A stretch of DNA of 35,593 nt from Robiginitomaculum sp. (GTDB lineage Bacteria; Pseudomonadota; Alphaproteobacteria; Caulobacterales; Maricaulaceae), in contig JALZUP010000256.1 of NCBI GenBank assembly GCA_023301505.1, forward strand, positions 1 through 35,593, in the 5' to 3' direction. Positions 1-6,502 of this stretch are shown piece after piece. Numbering within the stretch: position 1 is the stretch's first letter; every line of letters starts with the position of its first letter. The notes beneath the pieces are model-generated. The model had not been told where the DNA came from. It saw nothing but the letters and a program-made list of their open reading frames with translations, and made no database searches. The position numbers and the translations under genes were made by a program.

Positions 1-106
1 CAGTCAAAGTATCAACAATTCTCCTTCATTAAAGCAAAAACTAAGAACAAAATAAGCTACCCTAAATTACGAACTTATTCCATACACATTCCTAAGTAAA
101 GCTTTA

Positions 107-139
107 AGACTTGGTAAGTTTTTAAAACTTACCAAGTCT
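107..139. terminator. Perfect hairpin upstream of the first gene
   Basis: Arms AGACTTGGTAAGTT and AACTTACCAAGTCT pair around a short T/A loop. No T-run follows on either strand, so this may be a terminator of an upstream gene, a leader hairpin or a protein-binding site. Nothing else is recognisable in positions 1-176. Confidence 0.45.
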
Positions 140-176
140 CCTCTTCGATCAAAAAACAAAAACAACAAACATCAAA

Positions 177-1418
177 ATGCTAATAGCTACCCTCTTCACC
201 ATCACACTAGCAACTATTTTTATTATTAAAAAAATGAACAACGACCGACACATCAATCTAGACCACGCAGCGACAACGCCAATATTAACTGACGTAAACA
301 CAACTGTATATTTAACCGCTAATAAATATCCTGCTAACCCTAGCGCAGAACACCTAAAAGGGATAGAAGCCATGGATCAAATAGATCTAGCAAAAGACAA
401 AATAGCCGATCTACTAAAGTGTGATGCAGAGGAAATATTTTTTACTTCTGGAGCTACTGAAGCAATTAATTGGGGATTGACTCTATACCCCTACTATGAA
501 CTATTATACAGTCCGACAGAACATAAAGCGGTGCTAAATAGCATAGGCGAACGCAGCAGGAAATCCTTGCACCTAAATGAATTTGGACAAGTAGACATTG
601 CCTCTTTGTATACAGACTTACAAAAAAACACAAATACGATAGTAGTCGCAATGCACACAAATAACGAGACCGGCATACAAAATGACATTGAACGAATAGG
701 CGAATTATGTTCTGTTACTGATAGTATTTTCTTTTGCGATGCAACCCAAGCAATTGGCAAGTATTTCGTCTACCCAAAGCAGCAACATATCGGCATGATG
801 GCCTTTAGTGCCCATAAATTTGGTGGACCAAAAGGGATCGGCGCTTTATACATCGACAAAAAGCACCACGACTATATTCTCCCTTTAATCAAAGGTGGCG
901 GACAACAAGAAGGCTTGAGAGCAGGCACCTTAAATACAGCCGCCATTGCAGGTTTTGGGAAAGCAGCAGAATTTGCCAACAAAACGATCGCTGATCGGTG
1001 GGCCTTAACGAACTATCTGCAAGAAGCTTTTCTAGAGCGATTATTAGAACATCTCCCTGATACAAAAATAATAGGTGCTTCTTTTGAAGCTAAAAGCCCT
1101 TACATCGTAACCGTACTTATTCAAAATATCGAATCAGAGGCTTTGATGGCTTACGTGGGAGACAAGGTTTCTTTTAGCCGTGGTAGCGCCTGCAATACAC
1201 ATAGTAATACACATAATTGGGAGCCTTCGCATGTACTACGTGCTATGAGATTAACAGATGATCAAATTAAGGGCGCTTGTCGATTTAGTTTTGATTCTGG
1301 TACGCTTACGCCTGCGGATGTGGTGTATGCTGCGGATGTGGTAGCGGAGGCGGTTCGAGAGATACTGGCTGCGGATGCTGAGGTCAAAGAAGTAGCTAAA
1401 ATGAATCATAAATCATAA
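177..1418 (+). CDS. Cysteine desulfurase (NifS/IscS-like), possibly membrane-anchored
   Basis: A PLP-dependent class V aminotransferase-fold enzyme that takes sulfur from cysteine as an enzyme persulfide. Visible motifs are an N-terminal LDHAATTP segment, SGATEAIN (about residues 91-98), the Schiff-base lysine in SAHKFGGPKG (K214), GGGQQEGLRAGTLN (about 240-253) and the catalytic cysteine in SRGSACN (C339). Counting from the ATG at 177, residues 1-19 form a hydrophobic helix ending in KK, which the family normally lacks. Starting at the ATG at 234 (MNNDRH) would give a normal soluble enzyme, and both starts have A-rich upstream sequence. The C-terminus (MNHKS) is encoded by the first heptamers of a B repeat. 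No Dnd, Isc or Suf partner is visible, but a rhodanese lies at 26401. The enzyme call is firm; the anchor is less so. Confidence 0.92.
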   Translation: MLIATLFTITLATIFIIKKMNNDRHINLDHAATTPILTDVNTTVYLTANKYPANPSAEHLKGIEAMDQIDLAKDKIADLLKCDAEEIFFTSGATEAINWGLTLYPYYELLYSPTEHKAVLNSIGERSRKSLHLNEFGQVDIASLYTDLQKNTNTIVVAMHTNNETGIQNDIERIGELCSVTDSIFFCDATQAIGKYFVYPKQQHIGMMAFSAHKFGGPKGIGALYIDKKHHDYILPLIKGGGQQEGLRAGTLNTAAIAGFGKAAEFANKTIADRWALTNYLQEAFLERLLEHLPDTKIIGASFEAKSPYIVTVLIQNIESEALMAYVGDKVSFSRGSACNTHSNTHNWEPSHVLRAMRLTDDQIKGACRFSFDSGTLTPADVVYAADVVAEAVREILAADAEVKEVAKMNHKS

Positions 1419-1425
1419 ATCATAA
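1402..1425. repeat. Partial B repeat (AATCATA heptamers)
   Basis: Three tandem AATCATA units overlap the end of the desulfurase gene. They match one arm of the AT-rich hairpin repeats found after other genes here. No opposite arm is present. Confidence 0.6.
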
Positions 1426-1435
1426 AAGAAACAAT

Positions 1436-1546
1436 ATGTTTTACAAAGGCAATACCAACTTAGAAAGAAAAAGAAATTTCGTAATAACTATGTCTATCTA
1501 TTTTATTTTTTTAACAACATGCGTTGTTGCATGCATTGGGTGTTAA
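1436..1546 (+). CDS. Possible 36-aa membrane microprotein
   Basis: A short frame begins MFYKGNTNLERKR and continues into a hydrophobic segment (VITMSIYFIFLTTCVVACI) ending in GC. A basic N-terminus followed by one helix is the layout of a small membrane protein and fits the many small membrane proteins elsewhere in the window. It lies 17 bases after the desulfurase stop, so it could be co-transcribed. Composition alone could also produce such a frame in AT-rich DNA. Confidence 0.35.
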   Translation: MFYKGNTNLERKRNFVITMSIYFIFLTTCVVACIGC

Positions 1547-1593
1547 CACGCCCTAACCTCCTATTTTTTTTTCAAGATCAACAAACAAACATT

Positions 1594-2385
1594 ATGGTCG
1601 ACCTAAAACCCTTCGTAGATTCGTATTTAAAAATAACCGCCGAAGCAGAACAATACAACGGCTGGAGCAATTCCCCTAAAGATAAAATTAGAGAAGAAAA
1701 ATACTATCAATCATTCAGGGATTGGAGCAATAAAATGATTAAAAAGTACAAGATAGCAGAACAACTAGGAGCCGCTGCCTATGCAGATCTCGTCTTTTGC
1801 TTTAACGAACGAAGAGACTATAATCTATTCCTTTTTATCGTAGATGAATTGGAAGATGGCACTTATGAATTATTAACGAAATCGGAAACAATTAGCATAA
1901 TTGGCCCGCTTAAAAAGGCGATTGAATTCCGTAGAACCTCCTTTTATTGCTGTGTTAGCTTTAGTCTTTCTATCAAAGAATTATATTATTCAGGCGATGC
2001 TTTTGTTGGGCTACATCAAAACAACACGAAAGAAGAGGTTGATAAAATAATCTCTAAAGCATTAACAGATACATCGGATATAGATTTCTTTCCGGAGCTA
2101 CAGCAACAAATCGAATCCTTTTTACCTAAAGACCAGTTTATTGGCGACCATTGGGAATCAGGCCCGACAGATTTTAGCTTTTATTGGGACATTGCACCCG
2201 AGACCCTACCTACCTTTTTCAATAAGTTAAAAGCTTGGATTAAGTACGAAAGATTAGAAGCGTACTTCATTCACTTTTACGGAGTTGATAGAAGCAACAA
2301 AGTGCGCTTCAACATCGACCGTATAGGATTGGATTTCTTAAACAAGAATAATTTACAAATAACACCAACCGTAAAAGATGCCTAA
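1594..2385 (+). CDS. Hypothetical protein, 263 aa
   Basis: I do not recognise the family. The start is placed at the ATG of MVDLKPFVDS, after an A-rich run (ACAAACAAACATT). Extending to 1519 would add a segment that overlaps the microprotein frame. The protein is acidic and aromatic-rich, with no signal peptide or membrane helix. Its central part (LFLFIVDELEDGTYELL, then FYCCVSFSLSIKELYYSG) looks like alternating strands of an alpha/beta domain, and residues about 196-236 include HWESGPTDFSFYWDI. Its last 8 bases overlap the next gene (ATGCCTAA), so the two are probably translationally coupled. Confidence 0.7.
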   Translation: MVDLKPFVDSYLKITAEAEQYNGWSNSPKDKIREEKYYQSFRDWSNKMIKKYKIAEQLGAAAYADLVFCFNERRDYNLFLFIVDELEDGTYELLTKSETISIIGPLKKAIEFRRTSFYCCVSFSLSIKELYYSGDAFVGLHQNNTKEEVDKIISKALTDTSDIDFFPELQQQIESFLPKDQFIGDHWESGPTDFSFYWDIAPETLPTFFNKLKAWIKYERLEAYFIHFYGVDRSNKVRFNIDRIGLDFLNKNNLQITPTVKDA

Positions 2386-2821
2386 AAACAATACCATAAT
2401 TGCACAAGCAACATTTAGACTCCCTTTCCTAGAACGACTTAGATTTCTTTTTTCTGGAAAACTCACGCATCATCTTGAGATAGAAACACCTGCAGATTAT
2501 CCAATCAAGGGTATTGAATCTATGTACGGAAAATATAGCATTCATTTTGAAGAAGAGGTGGTAGTACCAGGTTATCCTCGATTTTCAAGATGTCAAAAAA
2601 AGAATCCAAGTACTATCCTTTCTTTTATTGTCACTGAACCTACCAATGAATTTGAGACTAAAGGAGAAATACTGAAGCTTAGTGGCTTCGGCGAATATTG
2701 TCCAGAAGCATCTTTGCGGGGGTATTCCTTAAGTTATCTACTTTCTTGTAGCAATCACTATGCACCGCATCAATTGATTGAGGAAGGGGTGTTAATACCT
2801 GAGGGGGATTTGAATAAGTAA
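2378..2821 (+). CDS. Hypothetical protein, 147 aa
   Basis: Not recognised. It has no membrane helix or signal peptide. The start codon overlaps the stop of the upstream gene, which indicates coupled translation. It contains beta-rich stretches (KYSIHFEEEVVVPGYPRF; STILSFIVTEPTNEF) and two cysteines near YCPEASLRGYSLSYLLSC. It belongs to an apparent operon with the 263-aa gene before it and the small membrane gene after it. Confidence 0.65.
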   Translation: MPKNNTIIAQATFRLPFLERLRFLFSGKLTHHLEIETPADYPIKGIESMYGKYSIHFEEEVVVPGYPRFSRCQKKNPSTILSFIVTEPTNEFETKGEILKLSGFGEYCPEASLRGYSLSYLLSCSNHYAPHQLIEEGVLIPEGDLNK

Positions 2822-2873
2822 CTTGCGTAGGTTATTCGATTATAGAAAGTGTGACAAAAAAAATAAGCAACAA

Positions 2874-3170
2874 ATGAAGTATATATTCATTCTTATCAAG
2901 AAAGCAGTCTTGAATTTACTCTATTTTATCCTAACGGTATTTAAGTTTTTATATGACTTTAAACCATTGTACCGTACTAGGAAAGAGTTTGTCAGTCAAA
3001 TGGATAGAAAGGATTGTAAATTTTATAAATCCAAGAGAGAGTTAGAGAAGATATTGACTTACATGGCTTATACTTGGACGAGCGACAAAATGATTGAGGA
3101 AAAAGAAAAGTATTGGAGCAAGCTAAATGACAATAAGTATTATGAAGATTTTTTTAGAAAAATATCTTAA
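2874..3170 (+). CDS. Small single-pass membrane protein, 98 aa
   Basis: Starting at the ATG of MKYIFILIKK, residues 3-28 form a long hydrophobic helix followed by a charged, Lys/Glu-rich cytoplasmic-type domain that includes YMAYTWTSDKMIEEKEKYW. A TTG at 2823, just after the previous stop, would add 17 residues. I prefer the ATG because the sequence before it (AATAAGCAACAA) resembles other starts here. Function unknown. Confidence 0.55.
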   Translation: MKYIFILIKKAVLNLLYFILTVFKFLYDFKPLYRTRKEFVSQMDRKDCKFYKSKRELEKILTYMAYTWTSDKMIEEKEKYWSKLNDNKYYEDFFRKIS

Positions 3171-3190
3171 ATTACATAATTAACGACCCA

Positions 3191-3859
3191 ATGAATTTAG
3201 AAAAAAATGTAAACTATTTTATTACTGATTTTTGCAGTAAGGTGAAAAGTGATAGTGCAGATAGCTTAAGAAAGTTATTCCTATACAATTATGATGCTGG
3301 TGCAGCGTACAATGAATTAATGTACAATGACATCATAGAATACTTCCATACTAAAGTAATGCCTCATAAGATAGAAGTTTATAATGCAGGTGTTGAATTG
3401 TTGCAAACTCAAGGATTAAGCAATTTTTTATCCAATAACGAAAAACACAAATTTGAGTTAAGGCTATTGACTCACGACTTTTCTAAGCTATCTATTAACG
3501 AGTCTATAGGTTACTCTACATTCAATTTTGAAACTGGTGAAAATAGAGATGATTTTGATTTAGCTTGGCATCATCACAAGATGAATAACGACCACCATCC
3601 AGAGCATTGGTTTAACGTTGGTAAAGATGGCGGCACAAAAGTTTTAGAAATGCCTACTATTTGCTTATTTGAAATGATTGCTGATTGGATAGGAGCAGGA
3701 AGGACTTATGGCAACACTATAGATGATTGGTTGCCTAAAAACATAGATAGGTTTACATTTCACCCAAAGACAGCTAAAAAGCTATCATTAATGTTAAAGC
3801 CAATAGGTTTCTCACCTGTTGTCAATTCCAACAAAATACAATTAAAGCCCACATCGTGA
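3191..3859 (+). CDS. DUF5662-like HD-type protein
   Basis: This 222-aa protein has a histidine/aspartate pattern like metal-binding HD-type enzymes: LLTHDFSKLSINE (about residues 92-104), then AWHHHKMNNDHHPEHW (about 125-140), then MPTICLFEMIADWIGAG. This order of HDxSK, HHPEHW and EMxxDW resembles the DUF5662 family as I remember it. The reaction is unknown; phosphohydrolase activity is only a guess from the HD-like pattern. The stop codon TGA is part of the GTGACAGG box that opens the structured 3' element at 3856-3925. Confidence 0.7.
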   Translation: MNLEKNVNYFITDFCSKVKSDSADSLRKLFLYNYDAGAAYNELMYNDIIEYFHTKVMPHKIEVYNAGVELLQTQGLSNFLSNNEKHKFELRLLTHDFSKLSINESIGYSTFNFETGENRDDFDLAWHHHKMNNDHHPEHWFNVGKDGGTKVLEMPTICLFEMIADWIGAGRTYGNTIDDWLPKNIDRFTFHPKTAKKLSLMLKPIGFSPVVNSNKIQLKPTS

Positions 3860-3925
3860 CAGGCTAATTATTTTGCAGTAGTAGAATTATTAGCCAATTT
3901 TTTTTACATAAGATATTCCACATAC
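3856..3925 (+). repeat. Structured 3' element, left copy
   Basis: The order is GTGACAGG, then a hairpin (GGCTAAT ... ATTAGCC, 3862-3895), then AATTTTTTT, then TACATAAGATATTCCACATA (3905-3924). A second copy with the same boxes but a different hairpin lies inverted at 18338-18406. The element begins at the stop codon of the preceding gene. The remaining bases to 4037 are AT-rich with no gene seen. Confidence 0.75.
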
Positions 3926-4037
3926 AATACATAAATATCTTATTAAAACAAGAAAAAAATTTATTTTATATTTAGTGTAATCCTATTTATTAGCTGTCAA
4001 TCAGAAACCATTTAAAAAACATAATCATAAAAAACAC

Positions 4038-4286
4038 ATGGCAAAAGTAACCAACGACCAGCAAGTAGACAAAATAGCTGCCGAAATAAAAAAATCAAAA
4101 ATGTGGGTAGCTATGACAGTAGACCAACAAGGATTAACCCATTTTCATTGCCCGCAGCATCCAGACCAAGGACTAGCTGTTATTGCCGCTGTTTTAATAG
4201 CGCAACCAGCAGCTAAAGAAAGATTATTAAACATGATTGATCGTGGCTCAAAAATAAAGATGTTGCGAAAATCATCAAAAGGATAA
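4038..4286 (+). CDS. Hypothetical protein, 82 aa
   Basis: A small soluble protein, not recognised. A central HFHCPQHPDQG could bind a metal through its histidines and single cysteine. The C-terminus is basic (MIDRGSKIKMLRKSSKG). It lies directly upstream of the direct-repeat array and the ParB-like gene, so a role in regulating or partnering that gene is possible but unproven. Confidence 0.6.
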   Translation: MAKVTNDQQVDKIAAEIKKSKMWVAMTVDQQGLTHFHCPQHPDQGLAVIAAVLIAQPAAKERLLNMIDRGSKIKMLRKSSKG

Positions 4287-4301
4287 ATCATTTATTCATT
4301 T

Positions 4302-4343
4302 AAGTCACTTTTTAAGTCACTTTTTAAGTCACTTTTTAAGTCA
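4302..4343. repeat. Short direct-repeat array (AAGTCACTTTTT x 3.5)
   Basis: Three full 12-bp units AAGTCACTTTTT are followed by AAGTCA, ending four bases before the ATG of the ParB-like gene. The 12-bp period puts successive AAGTCA boxes on nearly the same DNA face. This suggests an iteron or operator array, and the adjacent gene product is the obvious candidate binder. Slippage in a leader is the alternative. Confidence 0.8.
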
Positions 4344-4347
4344 AAAA

Positions 4348-5109
4348 ATGGAAAATAAATTAACACATCAAGAAGCCAATGTAAAAATATATTGGACAAA
4401 GAATTATGCCCAATTCAATACAATAAAAGGGAACAGGCAAATTGTAGATAGAAATATAAAGAAGCTCGTCCAAGAAATAAAAAAAGGCAATAATCTATTA
4501 AAGCACTATCCTATCTTAGTCAACGAAAGCATGGGCGTCGAGGATGGACAACATCGCTTAGAAGCAGCGAAAGCGACGAAGCAAAACATCTACTACACGA
4601 TCAATAGAAACGCTCATGATCTAGCAGGTATTGCGAAGCTAAACGACAATAATGAGAAGTGGAAAAAAGAAGACTACATTAATTGTTTTATAAAAAGTGG
4701 TATCGAAGATTACAGAATCTTAAGAGATTTTATGTACAAATATAATCTTAAAACTAGTATTTCCTTACCTCTTCTGCAATTTGGGAATCTAACATTAAGC
4801 AGTGGTCAAAGAAAAGAAGTTCAAAATTCCTTTAAAACAGGCAAATTCAAAGTTAACCATTTAAAACATGCTTGTGACTTTATGGACCAGTTAACGCTTT
4901 TCAATTCCTTTCCATCTTATCGTAATAGTGCCTTTGCACAAGCAATTACAAAAGTGATCAAGGCAGAAAAAATCGACATTAAATTACTGGCCTCTAAATT
5001 CAAAAAACAAGTAGATTCTTTCAAGCGAGAAGCAACTACGAAAGAATATCTGGCAGCATTAGAGGTAATATACAATCACGGACTACATAGCCGTGTTACT
5101 ATCTTTTAA
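4348..5109 (+). CDS. ParB/Srx-like domain protein, 253 aa
   Basis: The N-terminal half contains a ParB-like nucleotide-binding/nuclease fold signature: PILVNESMGVEDGQHRLEAA (residues about 55-74), with DGQHR at 66-70. The remaining two-thirds is helical and basic (for example KKEDYINCFIKSG and KKQVDSFKREATTKEYL) and probably binds DNA. Such proteins in mobile elements act in partition, regulation or nuclease functions. The gene follows a direct-repeat array and is followed by a palindrome and a hairpin terminator. Family is clear; role is inferred. Confidence 0.82.
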   Translation: MENKLTHQEANVKIYWTKNYAQFNTIKGNRQIVDRNIKKLVQEIKKGNNLLKHYPILVNESMGVEDGQHRLEAAKATKQNIYYTINRNAHDLAGIAKLNDNNEKWKKEDYINCFIKSGIEDYRILRDFMYKYNLKTSISLPLLQFGNLTLSSGQRKEVQNSFKTGKFKVNHLKHACDFMDQLTLFNSFPSYRNSAFAQAITKVIKAEKIDIKLLASKFKKQVDSFKREATTKEYLAALEVIYNHGLHSRVTIF

Positions 5110-5121
5110 TAAAAACATAAT

Positions 5122-5148
5122 TCATCGGATAATTATTTTATCCGATGA
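5122..5148. repeat. Outer-stem relative of the 29-bp palindrome
   Basis: TCATCGGAT and ATCCGATGA flank an AT loop. The nine outer bases of each arm match the palindrome found in frame in the polyvalent genes, but the GGC/GCC inner stem is missing. It lies 13 bases after the ParB-like stop. Confidence 0.6.
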
Positions 5149-5166
5149 ATTCCTAAAAACAGGATT

Positions 5167-5190
5167 AAAAAAAGCACGAATGCTTTTTTT
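5167..5190. terminator. Rho-independent-type terminator
   Basis: AAAAAAAGCA pairs with TGCTTTTTTT around CGAA, giving a U-tract on the + strand after the ParB-like gene. Downstream, TATTTTTG at 5210-5217 fits a Bacteroidota -7 box but lacks a clear -33 box. The rest of the gap to 5363 shows no gene. Confidence 0.65.
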
Positions 5191-5363
5191 TATTATTTAA
5201 TATATATATTATTTTTGAAAATAACAATATACGCTCTCACTATATTCTAAAAATATACCATACATTAGTAACAGACAAACAATAAACAAAAAAATCCTCC
5301 TACCTACTACACGAAATAAAATCCCATCTCTTTTTTTACAATAAACACAAATAAAACAGTCAA

Positions 5364-5753
5364 ATGAACAAGGCCACACCTAAAAGGATGCGATTCGCAG
5401 AAGCTTTTTTAAAGAGTCATCAAGAAACAACAACTGCCATCACCTCCTCTTATGCGCAATTACTAAAAAACACTTATCTCTTTTTAAAAAGAGAACTTTA
5501 TCAATCATTTGAATTCACCAGTAAAGACCTCAAGAAGATTGATGCGCTGTTTAATTTAATTGAAATGCAAAGTAAAAAACATTTCAGAAGGATCGAACTA
5601 CTAAAACAATTCCTAGTAGATACCAATCTATCCGACTCTAATCCCTATCACAAAATCCCCCCTGCATTCTTTAATAAATTAGTCTTACACTATGAGCTTT
5701 TGCATAGCATAATATTCAACAGCATCATATTAGCTAATTCTAAGCTCACGTAA
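5364..5753 (+). CDS. Small helical protein, 129 aa
   Basis: An all-helical, Leu/Phe-rich soluble protein of unknown function. Its pattern resembles the 144-aa protein at 20720: an N-terminal basic stretch, a helix with KSHQETTTAI (compare FFQKNEAIITAI), a central RRIELLKQFL (compare RQMELLYELI), a Pro-containing turn, and a final helix of Leu/His/Tyr character. The two are probably distant paralogues. It has its own downstream hairpin terminator. Confidence 0.65.
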   Translation: MNKATPKRMRFAEAFLKSHQETTTAITSSYAQLLKNTYLFLKRELYQSFEFTSKDLKKIDALFNLIEMQSKKHFRRIELLKQFLVDTNLSDSNPYHKIPPAFFNKLVLHYELLHSIIFNSIILANSKLT

Positions 5754-5762
5754 ATAATCTGT

Positions 5763-5797
5763 AAAAACGATGAATATCCCTTCTATTCATCGTTTTT
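5763..5797 (+). terminator. Hairpin terminator after the 129-aa gene
   Basis: AAAAACGATGAAT pairs perfectly with ATTCATCGTTTTT around a 9-base loop. The T-run is part of the stem, giving a bidirectional terminator. Confidence 0.8.
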
Positions 5798-5874
5798 ACT
5801 AAAAACTTGTATAAGCTTTTTTTTTTGATTAAATTGCAAGAAACATAATTTTAATCAAAATTATAAAACATAGT

Positions 5875-6153
5875 ATGGAAAAGAATAGAAAGCACAGAAC
5901 TAAGGCTTTAGCGGCGAAACGAATAGCCACATTAAAGAAAAAAGGGTACAAAAACGCTAGTTGGGCAAAATCAGCAACAGGTTATGCTACATATCCTGGT
6001 AAAAAGTCCCGCACTACAAGCACTTCGAGTACAACTAGAAGTAGTTCAACAGGCACTCGAAAGAAAAAGTACGCAAGCACTGGAGGAAAAAGGCGCCGAA
6101 GAACAGTCAAAAAAGGGATTTTGGGTAATCTCCTAAATAAGAAGCTTATTTAG
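5875..6153 (+). CDS. Protamine-like basic protein, 92 aa
   Basis: A very basic protein dominated by Lys, Arg, Ser, Thr and Gly. Residues 1-40 contain KHRTKALAAKRIATLKKKGY and a short SWAKSATGYATYPGKK motif. Residues about 41-62 are a Ser/Thr-rich linker, and residues 63-82 contain KKKYA and GGKRRRRTVKKG. It has no membrane helix. The composition is that of a nucleic-acid-condensing protein, such as a viral core or protamine/histone-H1-tail-like protein. It lies just before the membrane protein and the polyvalent genes, which suits a DNA-packing role (inference). Confidence 0.7.
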   Translation: MEKNRKHRTKALAAKRIATLKKKGYKNASWAKSATGYATYPGKKSRTTSTSSTTRSSSTGTRKKKYASTGGKRRRRTVKKGILGNLLNKKLI

Positions 6154-6192
6154 ATTTCTAAGATAGTTTATGAATTTTGTTTTTTTTGGGTT

Positions 6193-6230
6193 AGCGCATT
6201 AGGTTATTGATTTAATCTACTGCGCTTTTT
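6193..6230 (+). terminator. Hairpin terminator between the basic protein and the membrane protein
   Basis: AGCGCA (6193-6198) pairs with TGCGCT (6221-6226), with further TAG/CTA pairing inside, followed by TTTTT. It runs up to an in-frame ATG at 6231, which argues against that ATG as the start of the next gene. Confidence 0.6.
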
Positions 6231-6263
6231 ATGTTTCTAATCCGCTTCTTAATTTTATATAAA

Positions 6264-6500
6264 ATGTGTGCATTCAAAGATATTTTCGGCAAACCAAAGG
6301 AGGGCGTTCATGCGCCTAGGTTCTTAGGTATGGCCGCTGTAGACCTTGGCTTGACGGCCTTACTTGCCTATTGGGTTCATTATCGATATGGCTATTCTTT
6401 TTTGTTGGTATTGTTTGGATTGATGGTTTTGGCCGTGGTGGTACATAAACTTTTTTGCGTGGATACTGCGCTTAATAATTTCTTGTTTAATAAAAAATAG
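6264..6500 (+). CDS. Two-helix membrane protein, 78 aa, giant-virus-like pattern
   Basis: The start is put at the ATG of MCAFKDIFGK because the ATG at 6231 abuts a terminator. An IFGKPKEGVHAPR motif (residues 7-19) leads into two membrane helices (about 21-40 and 44-61) and then HKLFCVDTALNNFLF (61-75). This order (FGKPxxGVHxxR, helix with AxVD, helix, HxLFCVxT) matches, from memory, a short uncharacterised membrane protein found in large eukaryotic DNA viruses and marine metagenomes. A homology search is needed to confirm it. It ends 2 bases before the DdrB-like gene, so the two are co-transcribed. Confidence 0.75.
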   Translation: MCAFKDIFGKPKEGVHAPRFLGMAAVDLGLTALLAYWVHYRYGYSFLLVLFGLMVLAVVVHKLFCVDTALNNFLFNKK

Positions 6501-6502
6501 TT

